This document shows, piece by piece, positions 20,340 through 30,199 of a DNA stretch of 64,000 nucleotides. The notes beneath the pieces were generated by a model, which was given only the letters and a program-made list of their open reading frames with translations, searched no databases and was not told the origin of the DNA. The stretch lies in the NCBI RefSeq assembly GCF_900206265.1, contig NZ_LT907782.1, positions 434,001 to 498,000 on the forward strand, given 5' to 3'. The position numbers and the translations under genes were made by a program. Position 1 is the stretch's first letter. Each line of letters opens with the position of its first letter. The stretch is from Nitrosomonas ureae. GTDB taxonomy: Bacteria; Pseudomonadota; Gammaproteobacteria; Burkholderiales; Nitrosomonadaceae.

Positions 20340-21044
20340 ATGACTCCTTTTCTTGGCGAATTAATAGGTACTTTTATTTTAGTGTTGTTGGGTAACGGCG
20401 TAGTTGCTAATGTCGTGCTGAATAAATCCAAGGGCAATAATGCCGGATGGCTAACCATTGCAGCCGGTTGGGGAATTGCGCTTTTTGTCGCGGTCTATGC
20501 CGTAGCTGCTTCCAGTGGGGCGCATTTAAATCCTGCGGTCAGTATCGGTCTCGCTGCGGCAGGTAAATTTGCTTGGAATGACGTACCCCTTTATGCGGCG
20601 GGACAAATGCTGGGCGCCATGCTGGGTGCTTTGATAGTATGGATTACCTACCGCCAGCATTTTGACGCGACGACCGACCCCGATATGCAATTGGCGGCAT
20701 TTTGCACCGGGCCTGCGATCAGAAGCCCATTCAATAACTTCATCACTGAAGCGGTTGGTACCTTCATGCTAGTGTTTGGCGTAATGATGATTGTCTCACC
20801 GCATGCAAGCCTGGGTGCGTTGGATGCATTGCCGGTTGCTCTGCTGCTGTTTGGTATCGGCTTATCACTAGGTGGGCCGACCGGTTTTGCAGTCAATCCG
20901 GCGCGTGATCTGGGTCCGCGCATCATGCATGCGATTCTTCCGATGACCAATAAACGCGATAGCGACTGGGGTTATGCGTATGTACCGGTAGTGGGCGGTA
21001 TTATCGGCGGATTGATTGCCGCCGTGGTGTATTCCCTGCTGTGA
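20340..21044 (+). CDS. Aquaporin / glycerol facilitator (MIP family)
   Basis: An inner-membrane channel of 234 residues with six membrane segments and both pore motifs: HLNPAVS near residue 62 and VNPARDLGPR near 185. The Asp after the second NPAR is typical of the glycerol-facilitator (GlpF) branch. The start at ATG 20340 follows GTGAGGTGAT; a GTG nine bases earlier is possible. No glycerol kinase or other glycerol genes are nearby, so whether it carries water, glycerol or another small neutral solute is open. A hairpin at 21065-21090 may end the transcript. Confidence 0.88.
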   Translation: MTPFLGELIGTFILVLLGNGVVANVVLNKSKGNNAGWLTIAAGWGIALFVAVYAVAASSGAHLNPAVSIGLAAAGKFAWNDVPLYAAGQMLGAMLGALIVWITYRQHFDATTDPDMQLAAFCTGPAIRSPFNNFITEAVGTFMLVFGVMMIVSPHASLGALDALPVALLLFGIGLSLGGPTGFAVNPARDLGPRIMHAILPMTNKRDSDWGYAYVPVVGGIIGGLIAAVVYSLL

Positions 21045-21091
21045 GGTTTTGTCGAAGTGCAATTCTGGGTTTGGCTAGCGCCTAACCCAGT

Positions 21092-21325
21092 CTATGCATT
21101 AGTTATGCATTGAATCGGAGATTCTGTCTCTTTATGCGATTCATTCTCCTTAGCTAGGCTTTGCAAATACATTAAATCATAATAAGATAACTCATTCAGA
21201 GCCTTAGATGATTTAAGCTCCTTGCCGAGGATAATAATCAAGATAAGAACGGCAAATGTGCCAAACAGTTTGATTAAGAATATTTTTACGTTTTTATCCA
21301 TGATCTGAGCTTCAGTATTGATCAT
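21092..21325 (-). CDS. Possible small membrane protein
   Basis: A 77-residue reading frame with one predicted membrane helix (about 14-34: IFLIKLFGTFAVLILIIIL) followed by a charged tail. No good ribosome-binding site is seen before either ATG (21325 or 21301). I do not recognise it, and it could be spurious. The following gap (21326-21627), upstream of pstS, holds no gene and no convincing Pho box. Confidence 0.35.
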   Translation of the reverse strand: MINTEAQIMDKNVKIFLIKLFGTFAVLILIIILGKELKSSKALNELSYYDLMYLQSLAKENESHKETESPIQCITNA

Positions 21326-21627
21326 ATGTCATTGGACATGTTGAATCTCTAGGTTTTGCCAGATTTCTAATTTTCTGACGATCAATAGCACATTCATTGC
21401 GTTGAATTTCTCTGTTTAACTGATCGGGCATGAAGTTACCAGTGAACTGTATGCTGAAATCGTAAAAGGTAAAGAAATCAATATCACAAATAGCAAGACT
21501 TTCATGGCCACTTTTTAGATTGATTGTAATACGAAATTACTCTGCGCAAAATATCAAGAACGCAAACCGACTAGCATAGTAATTCAGTGCGTCATACGAG
21601 GTAAACAGCCGATGGCCGGGTGAGAAA

Positions 21628-22476
21628 ATGAGTGTGTCAGAAAATTTACAATTTCTATTAGCCAAGTTGTTGTTTTGTGTTATTGCGATGGGTTGTGCAT
21701 CGCAGTTACAGGCGCAATCAAAATCCGCTTCTCAACGCTTGGTTTTAACCGGTTCAAGTACCCTGGCGCCTTTGGTCGGTGAAATTGCGCGGCGGTTTGA
21801 ATCGCTGCATCCAGGCGTACGCATCGATGTGCAAACAGGCGGCTCTTCACGCGGCATTCATGATGTACGGAAAGGAATTGTCGCAATCGGCATGGTGTCG
21901 CGTGCGCTGAAACCGGACGAGGCGGATCTGCATGCATTCGTGGTCGCACAAGATGGCGTCAGCATCATTGTGCATGCTGATAATCCCGTCAGAGCCCTCA
22001 GCCGGGAACAGATCGCGGATATTTATTCCGGTAGGATTACACGCTGGAATACCGTGGGTGGCACGAATACCCGTATTACTGTGGTTAATAAAGCCGAAGG
22101 ACGATCTACACTGGAACTGTTTCTGGATTATTTGCAATTGAGAAACAGTGAAATCAAACCGCATGTCATCATCGGTGATAATGCACAAGGTATCAAAACG
22201 GTGCTTGGCAATCCGCAAGCCATCGGTTACGTATCTATCGGTGCAGCTGAATTTGAAGCACGGCGCGGTGCGCGGGTACGGTTATTGTCCTTGGATGGCG
22301 TAGAGGCTTCGGTGGAGAATGTCCGGCAAGGTATTTTTCCCTTATCGCGTCCGCTGAATTTGGTTACATCCGGAGAGCCGCATGGCCTGGCACGCCAATT
22401 CATTGAATTTGCCTCTTCACCGCAAGTGCATGATCTTGTCAGGGCGCAATATTTTGTTCCGGCTAATACTGACTGA
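21628..22476 (+). CDS. pstS: Phosphate ABC transporter substrate-binding protein
   Basis: A 282-residue periplasmic protein with a signal peptide (about 1-29) and the PstS-type ligand loop LTGSSTLAPLV followed by TGGSSRGIHDV, which bind the oxyanion. A IADIYSGRITRWN segment is also typical. It is the short PstS-like class, well below the 346 residues of E. coli PstS. First gene of pstSCAB; affinity and anion choice (phosphate is expected) follow from the neighbours. Confidence 0.88.
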   Translation: MSVSENLQFLLAKLLFCVIAMGCASQLQAQSKSASQRLVLTGSSTLAPLVGEIARRFESLHPGVRIDVQTGGSSRGIHDVRKGIVAIGMVSRALKPDEADLHAFVVAQDGVSIIVHADNPVRALSREQIADIYSGRITRWNTVGGTNTRITVVNKAEGRSTLELFLDYLQLRNSEIKPHVIIGDNAQGIKTVLGNPQAIGYVSIGAAEFEARRGARVRLLSLDGVEASVENVRQGIFPLSRPLNLVTSGEPHGLARQFIEFASSPQVHDLVRAQYFVPANTD

Positions 22477-23308
22477 CAAACTGCTGATTAGTATTCTGCG
22501 TGTGGGTGCAATGCTAGCCGCACTGGTTGTGCTGCTCATTCTGATTTTTTTAATATACGAATCCTGGCCGGCTTTATCAAGCCTATCCATAACCCGTTTT
22601 ATCAATGACGTGTCATGGCATCCACTGGAGAATACCTATAATTTAATGCCCATGCTGTCAGGCACGGTATTGACAAGTTCTGGAGCGTTGTTGCTGGCTA
22701 TTCCGCTAAGTTTGGCATCCGCATTATTTATTGTATTTTATGCACCATTGCATCTGGCAACGGCTTATAAACGCTTGATAGAGTTGCTGTCCGGCATCCC
22801 TTCGGTGGTTTTTGGGTTCTGGGGGTTGACGACTCTGGTACCATTGATCAATCAGTGGAACCCGCCCGGTGCAAGTTTGTTGGCTGGAATACTGGTGCTG
22901 ACGATGATGATTCTGCCCACGGTAACGTTGACAGCTTATACCGCTTTGGCGGCTGTACCGGACGAATTGTTGCGTAATGCTGCTGCGTTGGGGTTATCGC
23001 GTTGGGGAGTGATCAATGGGGTTGCATTGCCCGCTGCAAAAACAGGGGTTGCCGCCGGAATCATTCTGGCAGCGGCGCGTGCACTCGGCGAAACCATGGC
23101 AGTGTTAATGGTGGCAGGTAACGTGGTGCAATATCCGGAAACATTTTTTGATCCGGTGCGCACACTAGCAGCCAACATTGCGCTGGAAACCGCTTATGCC
23201 ATGGGAGACCATCGTGCTGTTCTGTTTGTGTCGGGATTGCTATTGATGTTGTTGATTATGGTGCTGTCGGGTTTGGTCGAGTTGCTGGAGCAACAACGTC
23301 ATGCATAA
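22430..23308 (+). CDS. pstC: Phosphate ABC transporter permease PstC
   Basis: Inner-membrane permease of the Pst system with about six membrane segments and the binding-protein-dependent transport signature around ARALGETMAVLMVAGN, the coupling loop for PstB. The start is uncertain. ATG 22430 overlaps pstS by 47 bases and gives 293 residues; the open frame extends up to 22382. The overlap with pstS and the 8-base overlap with pstA show a tightly coupled operon. Confidence 0.88.
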   Translation: MILSGRNILFRLILTDKLLISILRVGAMLAALVVLLILIFLIYESWPALSSLSITRFINDVSWHPLENTYNLMPMLSGTVLTSSGALLLAIPLSLASALFIVFYAPLHLATAYKRLIELLSGIPSVVFGFWGLTTLVPLINQWNPPGASLLAGILVLTMMILPTVTLTAYTALAAVPDELLRNAAALGLSRWGVINGVALPAAKTGVAAGIILAAARALGETMAVLMVAGNVVQYPETFFDPVRTLAANIALETAYAMGDHRAVLFVSGLLLMLLIMVLSGLVELLEQQRHA

Positions 23309-24167
23309 AACGACAAATATTCCTATGCGGCAAATTTTACGTGATCGTGCGGTGCAGTTTCTGATTTATGTGTCGGTTATCATGGTCAGCGTAGTTTTTA
23401 TCTGGATATTGATTGATCTGGCACGAGGTGGCGTGGCGCATCTTTCCTGGGAATTCCTGATGGAATCTCCGCGCGATGCCGGACGCGCAGGAGGCATCGC
23501 ATCCATACTGGTTTCCACACTATTAATCCTGCTGGTGACAATGCTGACGGCAGCACCGATTGCCTGGACAACTGCGATCCTGCTGGTGGAATTTGTGGCG
23601 ATTGATAGCGCTTTCGGCAAAACCGTGCGATTTAGTTTGCATGTCTTGGCGGGAGTGCCTTCGATTGTTTTCGGATTATTTGGCAATGCTTTTTTCAGTA
23701 TTTATCTGGGATTGGGATTTTCTATTTTATCCGGTGGCTTAACGCTGGCCTGCATGTTATTACCGATTCTGGCGAGTACTGCGGAAGCCGGGCTGCGCGC
23801 CGTACCGTATGCTTATCGCTTATCAGCCTCTGCTTTAGGCCTGACACGCACGGCAACACTGATTCATTTGATACTTCCAGCGGCCGCGCCGGTTCTGGCT
23901 GCCGGACTTCTGCTGGGAATAGGGCGTGCATTAGCGGAAACGGCAGCTTTGCTGTTTACCAGCGGTTATGCCGATCGCATGCCGGACTCGTTACTGGATT
24001 CAGGACGTGCGTTAGCATTGCATATTTTCGATTTGTCCATGAATGTGCCCGGGGGTGATGCGCCGGCTTATGCTTCAACGTTGGTGTTAGTCAGTTTGTT
24101 ATTATGCATTAACGTTTTGGCCATGAAATTTGCCCACAGTATGCACCGCAGGAAGATCATGACATGA
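23301..24167 (+). CDS. pstA: Phosphate ABC transporter permease PstA
   Basis: The second Pst permease, 288 residues, six predicted membrane segments, with FSLHVLAGVPSIVFGLFG and the coupling loop GIGRALAETAALLFTSGY. Starts 8 bases inside pstC and ends 4 bases inside pstB (ATGA overlap), so the subunits should be made in step. Confidence 0.92.
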   Translation: MHKTTNIPMRQILRDRAVQFLIYVSVIMVSVVFIWILIDLARGGVAHLSWEFLMESPRDAGRAGGIASILVSTLLILLVTMLTAAPIAWTTAILLVEFVAIDSAFGKTVRFSLHVLAGVPSIVFGLFGNAFFSIYLGLGFSILSGGLTLACMLLPILASTAEAGLRAVPYAYRLSASALGLTRTATLIHLILPAAAPVLAAGLLLGIGRALAETAALLFTSGYADRMPDSLLDSGRALALHIFDLSMNVPGGDAPAYASTLVLVSLLLCINVLAMKFAHSMHRRKIMT

Positions 24168-25012
24168 ATTGTAACCAATGGACCGATAAGCAGGATACTT
24201 TTACCCTGGGACCACTGGAGGCCGGACCACCGTGCTGTGATCCATGGCCAGCGATTCAGGTCAGAGATCTGTCTTTGTCATATAACGGCAAGACTGCCCT
24301 GGATAAGGTGACGCTGGATATTTATCAAGGCTGCATTACTGCATTGATCGGGCCATCCGGTTGCGGGAAAACCAGCTTTCTTTCAGCAATCAACCGCCTC
24401 ACTGATCTGATCCCGGGTTGCAGTATCGCAGGAAAGATTCTAATAAATAATCAGGATATACATCATCCTGATATCCATACGCAGACATTGCGCCGCCAAG
24501 TCGGCATGGTGTTCCAGAAACCCACGCCCTTTCCGCTTTCCATCCGCCGCAACCTTTCTTTACCACTCAATGAACATGGTACCACTCAAAAAAGGGAAGT
24601 AGCGGCAATTATCGAGCAGGTGCTGCGCGATGTGGGTTTATGGGAGGAAGTTCATGATCGGCTGGATGCGTCCGCGCTCAGTTTGTCCGGCGGGCAGCAG
24701 CAACGTCTGTGTATTGCGCGCGCGTTGGCGTTGCAACCGCAAATCTTATTGATGGACGAGCCCTGCAGCGCGCTGGATCCGCTTGCGTCCGGCGTCGTGG
24801 AAGATCTGATTTGTCGTCTGCGCGGTCGTTATACCATCGTCATCGTTACGCATAATTTGGCCCAGGCGAGGCGGATCGCCAATTATGCAGCTTTTTTCTG
24901 GATCAGCGGGCATGCCGCCGGACAGCTGATCGAATTTGGTCGCTGTCAGCATATTTTTGAATCGCCCAGCCATGAACTGACTGCTGCATATATCAATGGC
25001 GTAAGAGGATAA
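24164..25012 (+). CDS. pstB: Phosphate ABC transporter ATP-binding protein
   Basis: ATPase of the Pst importer, 282 residues. Walker A GPSGCGKTSFLSAINRL is near residues 64-80, the ABC signature LSGGQQQRLCIARALA near 173, and Walker B LLMDEPCSALDP near 195. The first 30 residues are an extra, cysteine-containing tail not needed for the fold. No phoU or phoBR follows; the next gene, after 44 bases, is a membrane-FAD fusion. Confidence 0.95.
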   Translation: MNCNQWTDKQDTFTLGPLEAGPPCCDPWPAIQVRDLSLSYNGKTALDKVTLDIYQGCITALIGPSGCGKTSFLSAINRLTDLIPGCSIAGKILINNQDIHHPDIHTQTLRRQVGMVFQKPTPFPLSIRRNLSLPLNEHGTTQKREVAAIIEQVLRDVGLWEEVHDRLDASALSLSGGQQQRLCIARALALQPQILLMDEPCSALDPLASGVVEDLICRLRGRYTIVIVTHNLAQARRIANYAAFFWISGHAAGQLIEFGRCQHIFESPSHELTAAYINGVRG

Positions 25013-25056
25013 TTTCATAAGAAATTGGAGTAACACCTTATCAGAAAAGGAGAAAT

Positions 25057-27222
25057 ATGAAATATCGCTGGTGGATACTGGCTCTGCTGGGTGTGGTGAT
25101 AATGTTATTTTTCGGCTTTGGTTTGGAGCGTTTTTTTACCTTGGAAATGCTCAAGGAGCGGCATGAAGAATTACAACAGGCCTATCAAGCAGAACCGTTT
25201 CTGGTGATCAGCATTTTCTCGGCAATCTATATTGTGTTGGCCGCATTGTCATTTCCCGGCGCAACAATAATGACATTGGCTGGAGGCGCCATGTTCGGAA
25301 TATGGATTGGCGTACCGGTAGTATTGGTCTCGGCTACGATGGGTGCCACGCTGGCGTTCTGGATGGCACGTTATGTGTTGCGTGATACCGTGCGGCACCG
25401 TTTCGCCGAACATCTGGAAACAATCAACAAAGGCCTGGAGCGGGATGGCGTATTTTATTTGTTGTCGTTGCGCTTGGCTCCGATTTTTCCATTTTTTTTA
25501 ATCAATTTATTGATGGGATTAACTACGCTGCCCAGCATCACTTATTTCTGGGTCAGCTTGGTGGGAATGTTTGCTGGAACAGTTGTGTATGTTAACGCGG
25601 GCACGCAGCTGGCGGCAATCACGCAGATGTCGGATGTGATGTCGCCCGCACTGATTATTTCATTTGCTGTACTTGCGTTGTTCCCCTGGCTGGCCCGTTG
25701 GACCGTCGAGCGGGTTAAAACCCGGCGGCTGTATGCACGCTGGCCCAAGCCCGCACATTTTGACAGAAATTTAATTGTGATCGGCGCTGGAGCTGCCGGA
25801 TTGGTGAGCGCGTATATAGCGGCAGCCGCACGCGCCAAAGTAACGTTGATCGAAAGCCACAAAATGGGGGGCGATTGCTTGAATTATGGGTGCGTTCCAT
25901 CGAAGGCTTTGATTCGTACCGCGACCTTTTTGCAACAAACGAAGAATGCCAGGTCATTGGGAATTCAACAGGTCGATGTGAATTATGACTTTGTCGATGT
26001 GATGGCGCGTGTTCAGCGTGTGGTCAGAACCGTTGAACCGCATGATTCGATTGACCGCTACACGCACCTGGGCGTTGAGGTATTGCAAGGCAAAGCAACC
26101 ATCGTTTCACCGTGGTCGGTGGAGATCAATGAGAAAACACTGACCACGCGTGCCATCGTCATTGCGACCGGTGCACGCCCGATTGTGCCGCAAATTCCCG
26201 GCTTGGAAGCGGTACGCTATTACACTTCCGATACTATCTGGTCACTGACGCAGCGGCCGCAACGTTTGATCGTATTGGGTGGCGGCCCGATTGGCTGCGA
26301 ACTGGCGCAAGCCTTTGCGCGTTTGGATTGCCGTGTAACGCAGATTGTCCGCAGCGATTTGTTACCGCGTGAAGATACCGATGCGGTGTCGTTGATAAAA
26401 ACTGCGCTGCATGCCGATGGCGTGACGATACTGACGCACACAGAAACATTGCGCTGCGAGAAAGAAAGTGATGCCCAGTATTTAATAGTGCGTAGTTCAA
26501 ATGGCGAGGAAATGGAATTGCCGTTTGATGCGCTGCTATGTGCCGTTGGGCGAACAGCACGCACCGAAGGTTTCGGACTGGAAGAGCTGGGTGTCCCGGT
26601 ATCGTCTCAGCACACCATTGAAACCAATGCCTGGCTGCAAACCCTCTACCCGAATATTTATGCGTGCGGTGATGTTGCCGGGCCGTATCAATTCACCCAC
26701 ACGGCTGCTCATCAAGCATGGTATGCATCGGTCAATGCATTGTTTGGCGCTATCAAGCGGTTCAAGGCCGATTATTCGGTGATTCCATGGACAACTTTTA
26801 CCGATCCTGAAGTCGCGCGCGTTGGATTATCGGAGCATGAAGCGAGACAGCGCGGTATCGCTTACGAAGTGACGTGTTTTAATCTGCAGGACCTGGATCG
26901 CGCAATCGCCGATGAAGCCGCGCATGGCTTTGTCAAAGTGCTGAGCGTGCCGGACAGGGATCGTATTCTTGGCGTATGTATCGTTGGCGTTCACGCCAGC
27001 GATTTGCTGGCGGAATTTGTGTTGGCGATGAAGCACGGATTGGGTTTAAACAAAATTCTGGGCACGATTCATACCTATCCCACTTGGTCGGAAGCCAACA
27101 AATATGCAGCAGGGGAATGGAAGCGCGCGCATGTGCCGCGATGGCTGATGAAATGGGTGGAGAAGTATCATGCGAAGAGAAGAGGAAAAGTCGACTCGCA
27201 GCTTGATAAAAGGAAAAAGTGA
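25057..27222 (+). CDS. TVP38/DedA-like membrane domain fused to FAD disulfide reductase
   Basis: A 721-residue two-part protein after a strong ribosome-binding site (AAAAGGAG). Residues 1-215 are a SNARE-associated/TVP38 membrane domain with FPGATIMTLAGGAMFG and LRLAPIFPFFLINLLMG. Residues about 235-700 are a mercuric-reductase/dihydrolipoamide-dehydrogenase-like flavoprotein: FAD motif VIGAGAAGLVSAYIAAAA, redox-active CLNYGCVPSK cysteines, the NAD motif VLGGGPIGCELAQAF and the late GDVAGP. The C-terminal His-X4-Glu active pair appears as HTYPTWSE. No N-terminal metal-binding domain and no vicinal C-terminal cysteines are present, so it is probably not a mercury reductase. The substrate is unknown. 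Confidence 0.88.
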   Translation: MKYRWWILALLGVVIMLFFGFGLERFFTLEMLKERHEELQQAYQAEPFLVISIFSAIYIVLAALSFPGATIMTLAGGAMFGIWIGVPVVLVSATMGATLAFWMARYVLRDTVRHRFAEHLETINKGLERDGVFYLLSLRLAPIFPFFLINLLMGLTTLPSITYFWVSLVGMFAGTVVYVNAGTQLAAITQMSDVMSPALIISFAVLALFPWLARWTVERVKTRRLYARWPKPAHFDRNLIVIGAGAAGLVSAYIAAAARAKVTLIESHKMGGDCLNYGCVPSKALIRTATFLQQTKNARSLGIQQVDVNYDFVDVMARVQRVVRTVEPHDSIDRYTHLGVEVLQGKATIVSPWSVEINEKTLTTRAIVIATGARPIVPQIPGLEAVRYYTSDTIWSLTQRPQRLIVLGGGPIGCELAQAFARLDCRVTQIVRSDLLPREDTDAVSLIKTALHADGVTILTHTETLRCEKESDAQYLIVRSSNGEEMELPFDALLCAVGRTARTEGFGLEELGVPVSSQHTIETNAWLQTLYPNIYACGDVAGPYQFTHTAAHQAWYASVNALFGAIKRFKADYSVIPWTTFTDPEVARVGLSEHEARQRGIAYEVTCFNLQDLDRAIADEAAHGFVKVLSVPDRDRILGVCIVGVHASDLLAEFVLAMKHGLGLNKILGTIHTYPTWSEANKYAAGEWKRAHVPRWLMKWVEKYHAKRRGKVDSQLDKRKK

Positions 27223-27272
27223 TTTTATATATTCAGACCCAATGGGTGGTCTTGTTGAGTTAATTACCGGAT

Positions 27273-28670
27273 TTAGAGTGCAACCTCCGACAAATACTCC
27301 GGAATACTGGCTGTCCAATTCAGTTTTTGCTGAATCGCATTGACCAGGGCAGTGGAATTGCTGAGCTCGCCATGCACAACGTAAATCTTTTCAGGCATTT
27401 TCTGGAAGTGTCCAAGCCAAGCGAGTAAGTCAGCCTGATCGGCATGCGCGGAGAGGCCACCTATGGTATGAATAGTTGCCCTGACACGAACTTCCTGACC
27501 AAAAATATTAACTTGCCTGGCGCCATCCACAAGACGCCTGCCCAAGGTTCGCGCGGCTTGAAAGCCGGTAATCAGAATGCTGCATTCAGGTCGGCCCAAA
27601 TTGTATTTGAGGTGGTGTTTGATACGTCCGGCGTCGCACATGCCGCTGGCTGAAATGATGATAATGCCGCGTTTTATATCATTGAGTTGCATGGATTCCT
27701 CAATGTCTTGCACAAAATGTATCCGGGGCTTTCGTGCGCTATCGCTTATCCATTGCAATGCATTGGCGGATTCCTGATCGAGCAGGGCAAGATGCTGCAG
27801 CGTGATTTCAGTAGCTGCCCGAGCCATCGGTGAATCCACATAAATTTCCATGTCCTCAAGTCTGCCTTGCCGATAGAGATCTACCAGAAGAAACAGAATG
27901 TCCTGAGTACGTCCCACGGTGAATGCCGGAATGATGACGTTGCCGCCTTTTTGAATGAGGGTATCGTTAATTGCATGCACCAGTTCATCCAATGTATCGG
28001 TCATATTGCGGTGCAACCGATTGCCGTAGGTGGATTCAATCAACAGAACATCGGTTTGGCGGATAAACGCAGGGTCCCGCACGACCGGATGTCCGGGTTG
28101 CCCGAGATCACCGGAAAATACAATTTTCTTATGTCCTGTGGGTTGTTTTATCCAAACCTCGATGATGGAAGAGCCAAGAATATGTCCGGCATCGCGAAAA
28201 CAACATCGTATTGTGGAATGAGGAGAAATTTCGATATCGTAATCAATACGATGTAATTGCTTCAGCAGGGCTTCCGCTTGTGTCACTGTATAAAGCGGGG
28301 CGAGATCTTGTGGAAATTGACTACGGCGACGTGATTTATTGCGCCATTCGATTTCTTTCTCCTGAATATAGGCGCTATCCTTGAGCATGACATGGAGTAA
28401 ATCGGCGGTCGCCGCAGTGCAGTATACCGGTCCTCGGAAGCCCCAAGCGCTCAACCGCGGCAATAATCCGGAATGATCGATATGAGCGTGAGTCAATAAT
28501 ACGAAGTCGACTGTTTTAGGGTCAAATTTAAAAGCGGTGCGGTTCTTTTTGTCCGCTTCCCTTCCACCCTGAAACATACCGCAATCGACCAAAAATTTTA
28601 CTGTTCCTGTTTCAATGAGGTAACTGGAGCCAGTGACTTCTCCTGCTGCTCCTAAGAAAGTCAGTTGCAT
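27273..28670 (-). CDS. Beta-CASP metallo-beta-lactamase-fold nuclease (RNA processing)
   Basis: A 465-residue enzyme with the MBL metal motif HAHIDHSG (about 60-67), the further ligands GHILGS and SGDLGQPG, and the beta-CASP insert with IISASGMCDAGRIKHHL and the C-terminal VHGE. These mark the CPSF73/YSH1-like RNA nucleases common in bacteria. It lies 22 bases after bioA on the same strand and is probably cotranscribed, though no functional tie is evident. Confidence 0.9.
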   Translation of the reverse strand: MQLTFLGAAGEVTGSSYLIETGTVKFLVDCGMFQGGREADKKNRTAFKFDPKTVDFVLLTHAHIDHSGLLPRLSAWGFRGPVYCTAATADLLHVMLKDSAYIQEKEIEWRNKSRRRSQFPQDLAPLYTVTQAEALLKQLHRIDYDIEISPHSTIRCCFRDAGHILGSSIIEVWIKQPTGHKKIVFSGDLGQPGHPVVRDPAFIRQTDVLLIESTYGNRLHRNMTDTLDELVHAINDTLIQKGGNVIIPAFTVGRTQDILFLLVDLYRQGRLEDMEIYVDSPMARAATEITLQHLALLDQESANALQWISDSARKPRIHFVQDIEESMQLNDIKRGIIIISASGMCDAGRIKHHLKYNLGRPECSILITGFQAARTLGRRLVDGARQVNIFGQEVRVRATIHTIGGLSAHADQADLLAWLGHFQKMPEKIYVVHGELSNSTALVNAIQQKLNWTASIPEYLSEVAL

Positions 28671-28692
28671 GATATATATTTTATCGATGAAT

Positions 28693-30030
28693 TTAAAGTG
28701 TATTCAATATTTGCAGCGTGCCATTGACCAGCAAGTCCATCTCCGATTCATTGATAATATAAGGTGGCATGAAATAAATGGTTTTTCCCAATGGGCGCAA
28801 TAATAATTGTTGCTTCAACCCGGCTTGAAAACATGTTGCAGCAAAATCCGCATCTTCTGTTTCAACTTCAAAAGCCCAGATCATGCCGCAATTGCGGAAA
28901 TCGATGACTTTGGGATGAGCTGCAAGCGGGGCGGCAATTTTGTTGAGATAGGCTGCCTTGATTTTGTTGGCATCAATGATTTGATGCTGTTCAAAAATAT
29001 CCAGTGTGGCTAGAGCTGCGCGGCAGGCTAATGCATTGCCACTATGCGAGTGCGAATGTAGAAATGCATGAGCTGTTTTGTCATCATAGAAAGCTTGATA
29101 AATCGTATCGGTGGTCATGACGACCGAGAGCGGCAGATAACCACCGCTCAGACCCTTCGATAAGCATAGGAAGTCCGGAGCGATATCAGCCTGGTTGCAA
29201 GCGAACAGGGTACCCGTTCGACCAAAACCGACCGCAATTTCATCAGCAATCATATGTATCTGATACTGATTGCATATTTCCCGCGCGCGCTGCAAATAAA
29301 CCGGATGATACATGCCCATGCCGGCTGCGCCTTGAACCAGAGGTTCAAGAATGAGCGCGGCGATCTGTTTGTGGTTTTCCGCGACATGCCGCTCGAGGGC
29401 GGCAGCAGCGCGAATAGCGTAATCTTGCGCTGATTCGCCTGGTTCAGCATAGCGCCAATCGGGGGTGGGAACATGTACGCACGGATTTAATAATGGCGCG
29501 TAGGTTTGCTTGAAAATGGCGACATCGGTGACTGATAGTGCGCCCAAGGTTTCACCATGATAATCGTTTTGCAAACTGATAAAACGATTTTTCTGCGGCT
29601 GCCCGCACAAAAGCCAGTAATGAAAGCTCATTTTCAATGCGATTTCAATTGCTGAAGCGCCATCGCTGGCGTAGAAACAATGTCCGAGTGTCCCCGGTGT
29701 CATGTTTTTCAGCCGTTCCGATAGCGCTACCACCGGCTCATGGGTAAAACCTGCCAGCATGACATGTTCTATTTTCTCGAGCTGGTCACGAATCGCGGCA
29801 TTGATATAAGCATTGCTATGGCCAAAGAGATTGACCCACCAGGAACTGATTGCATCCAGATAGCAATTGCCATCCGCGCTATGAAGCCATACGCCTTTTC
29901 CGCTGACTATTGGAATAAGCGGATAGGCTTCGTGTTGTTTCATTTGCGTGCACGGATGCCATACAGTTTCAAGACTTCGCTGTTGCAGATGTAATGGAGG
30001 TATAGGCGTATCGAGATTGTTTTTTGTCAT
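28693..30030 (-). CDS. bioA: Adenosylmethionine-8-amino-7-oxononanoate aminotransferase
   Basis: Biotin synthesis: converts KAPA to DAPA using S-adenosylmethionine as amino donor. A 445-residue class III aminotransferase with WHPCTQM near the N-terminus, DAISSWWVNLFGHSN, the ADEIAVGFGRTG block and PLP lysine in LCLSKGLSGGYLPLS. These residues are diagnostic of BioA rather than related aminotransferases. Other bio genes are not in the window. Confidence 0.95.
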   Translation of the reverse strand: MTKNNLDTPIPPLHLQQRSLETVWHPCTQMKQHEAYPLIPIVSGKGVWLHSADGNCYLDAISSWWVNLFGHSNAYINAAIRDQLEKIEHVMLAGFTHEPVVALSERLKNMTPGTLGHCFYASDGASAIEIALKMSFHYWLLCGQPQKNRFISLQNDYHGETLGALSVTDVAIFKQTYAPLLNPCVHVPTPDWRYAEPGESAQDYAIRAAAALERHVAENHKQIAALILEPLVQGAAGMGMYHPVYLQRAREICNQYQIHMIADEIAVGFGRTGTLFACNQADIAPDFLCLSKGLSGGYLPLSVVMTTDTIYQAFYDDKTAHAFLHSHSHSGNALACRAALATLDIFEQHQIIDANKIKAAYLNKIAAPLAAHPKVIDFRNCGMIWAFEVETEDADFAATCFQAGLKQQLLLRPLGKTIYFMPPYIINESEMDLLVNGTLQILNTL

Positions 30031-30199
30031 ATTAATTTGTTAACCGAAGTGCGAAAATTCCTGGAGATTACTGCTAGCATTTTCGATGATAGTTAATGAT
30101 CATTGTAGACTATGAGATGGCACTTCTGAGTATTTTTGACCTGGTACAGGATCCTTGATACATTCATGTTTCCCAATAAAATTCTTTTTTTTCGCAGGT

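Noticed and set aside
25057..27222. Mercuric reductase (merA)
   Set aside because: It has the flavoprotein core but lacks the N-terminal metal-binding domain and the C-terminal cysteine pair, and no mer genes are near.
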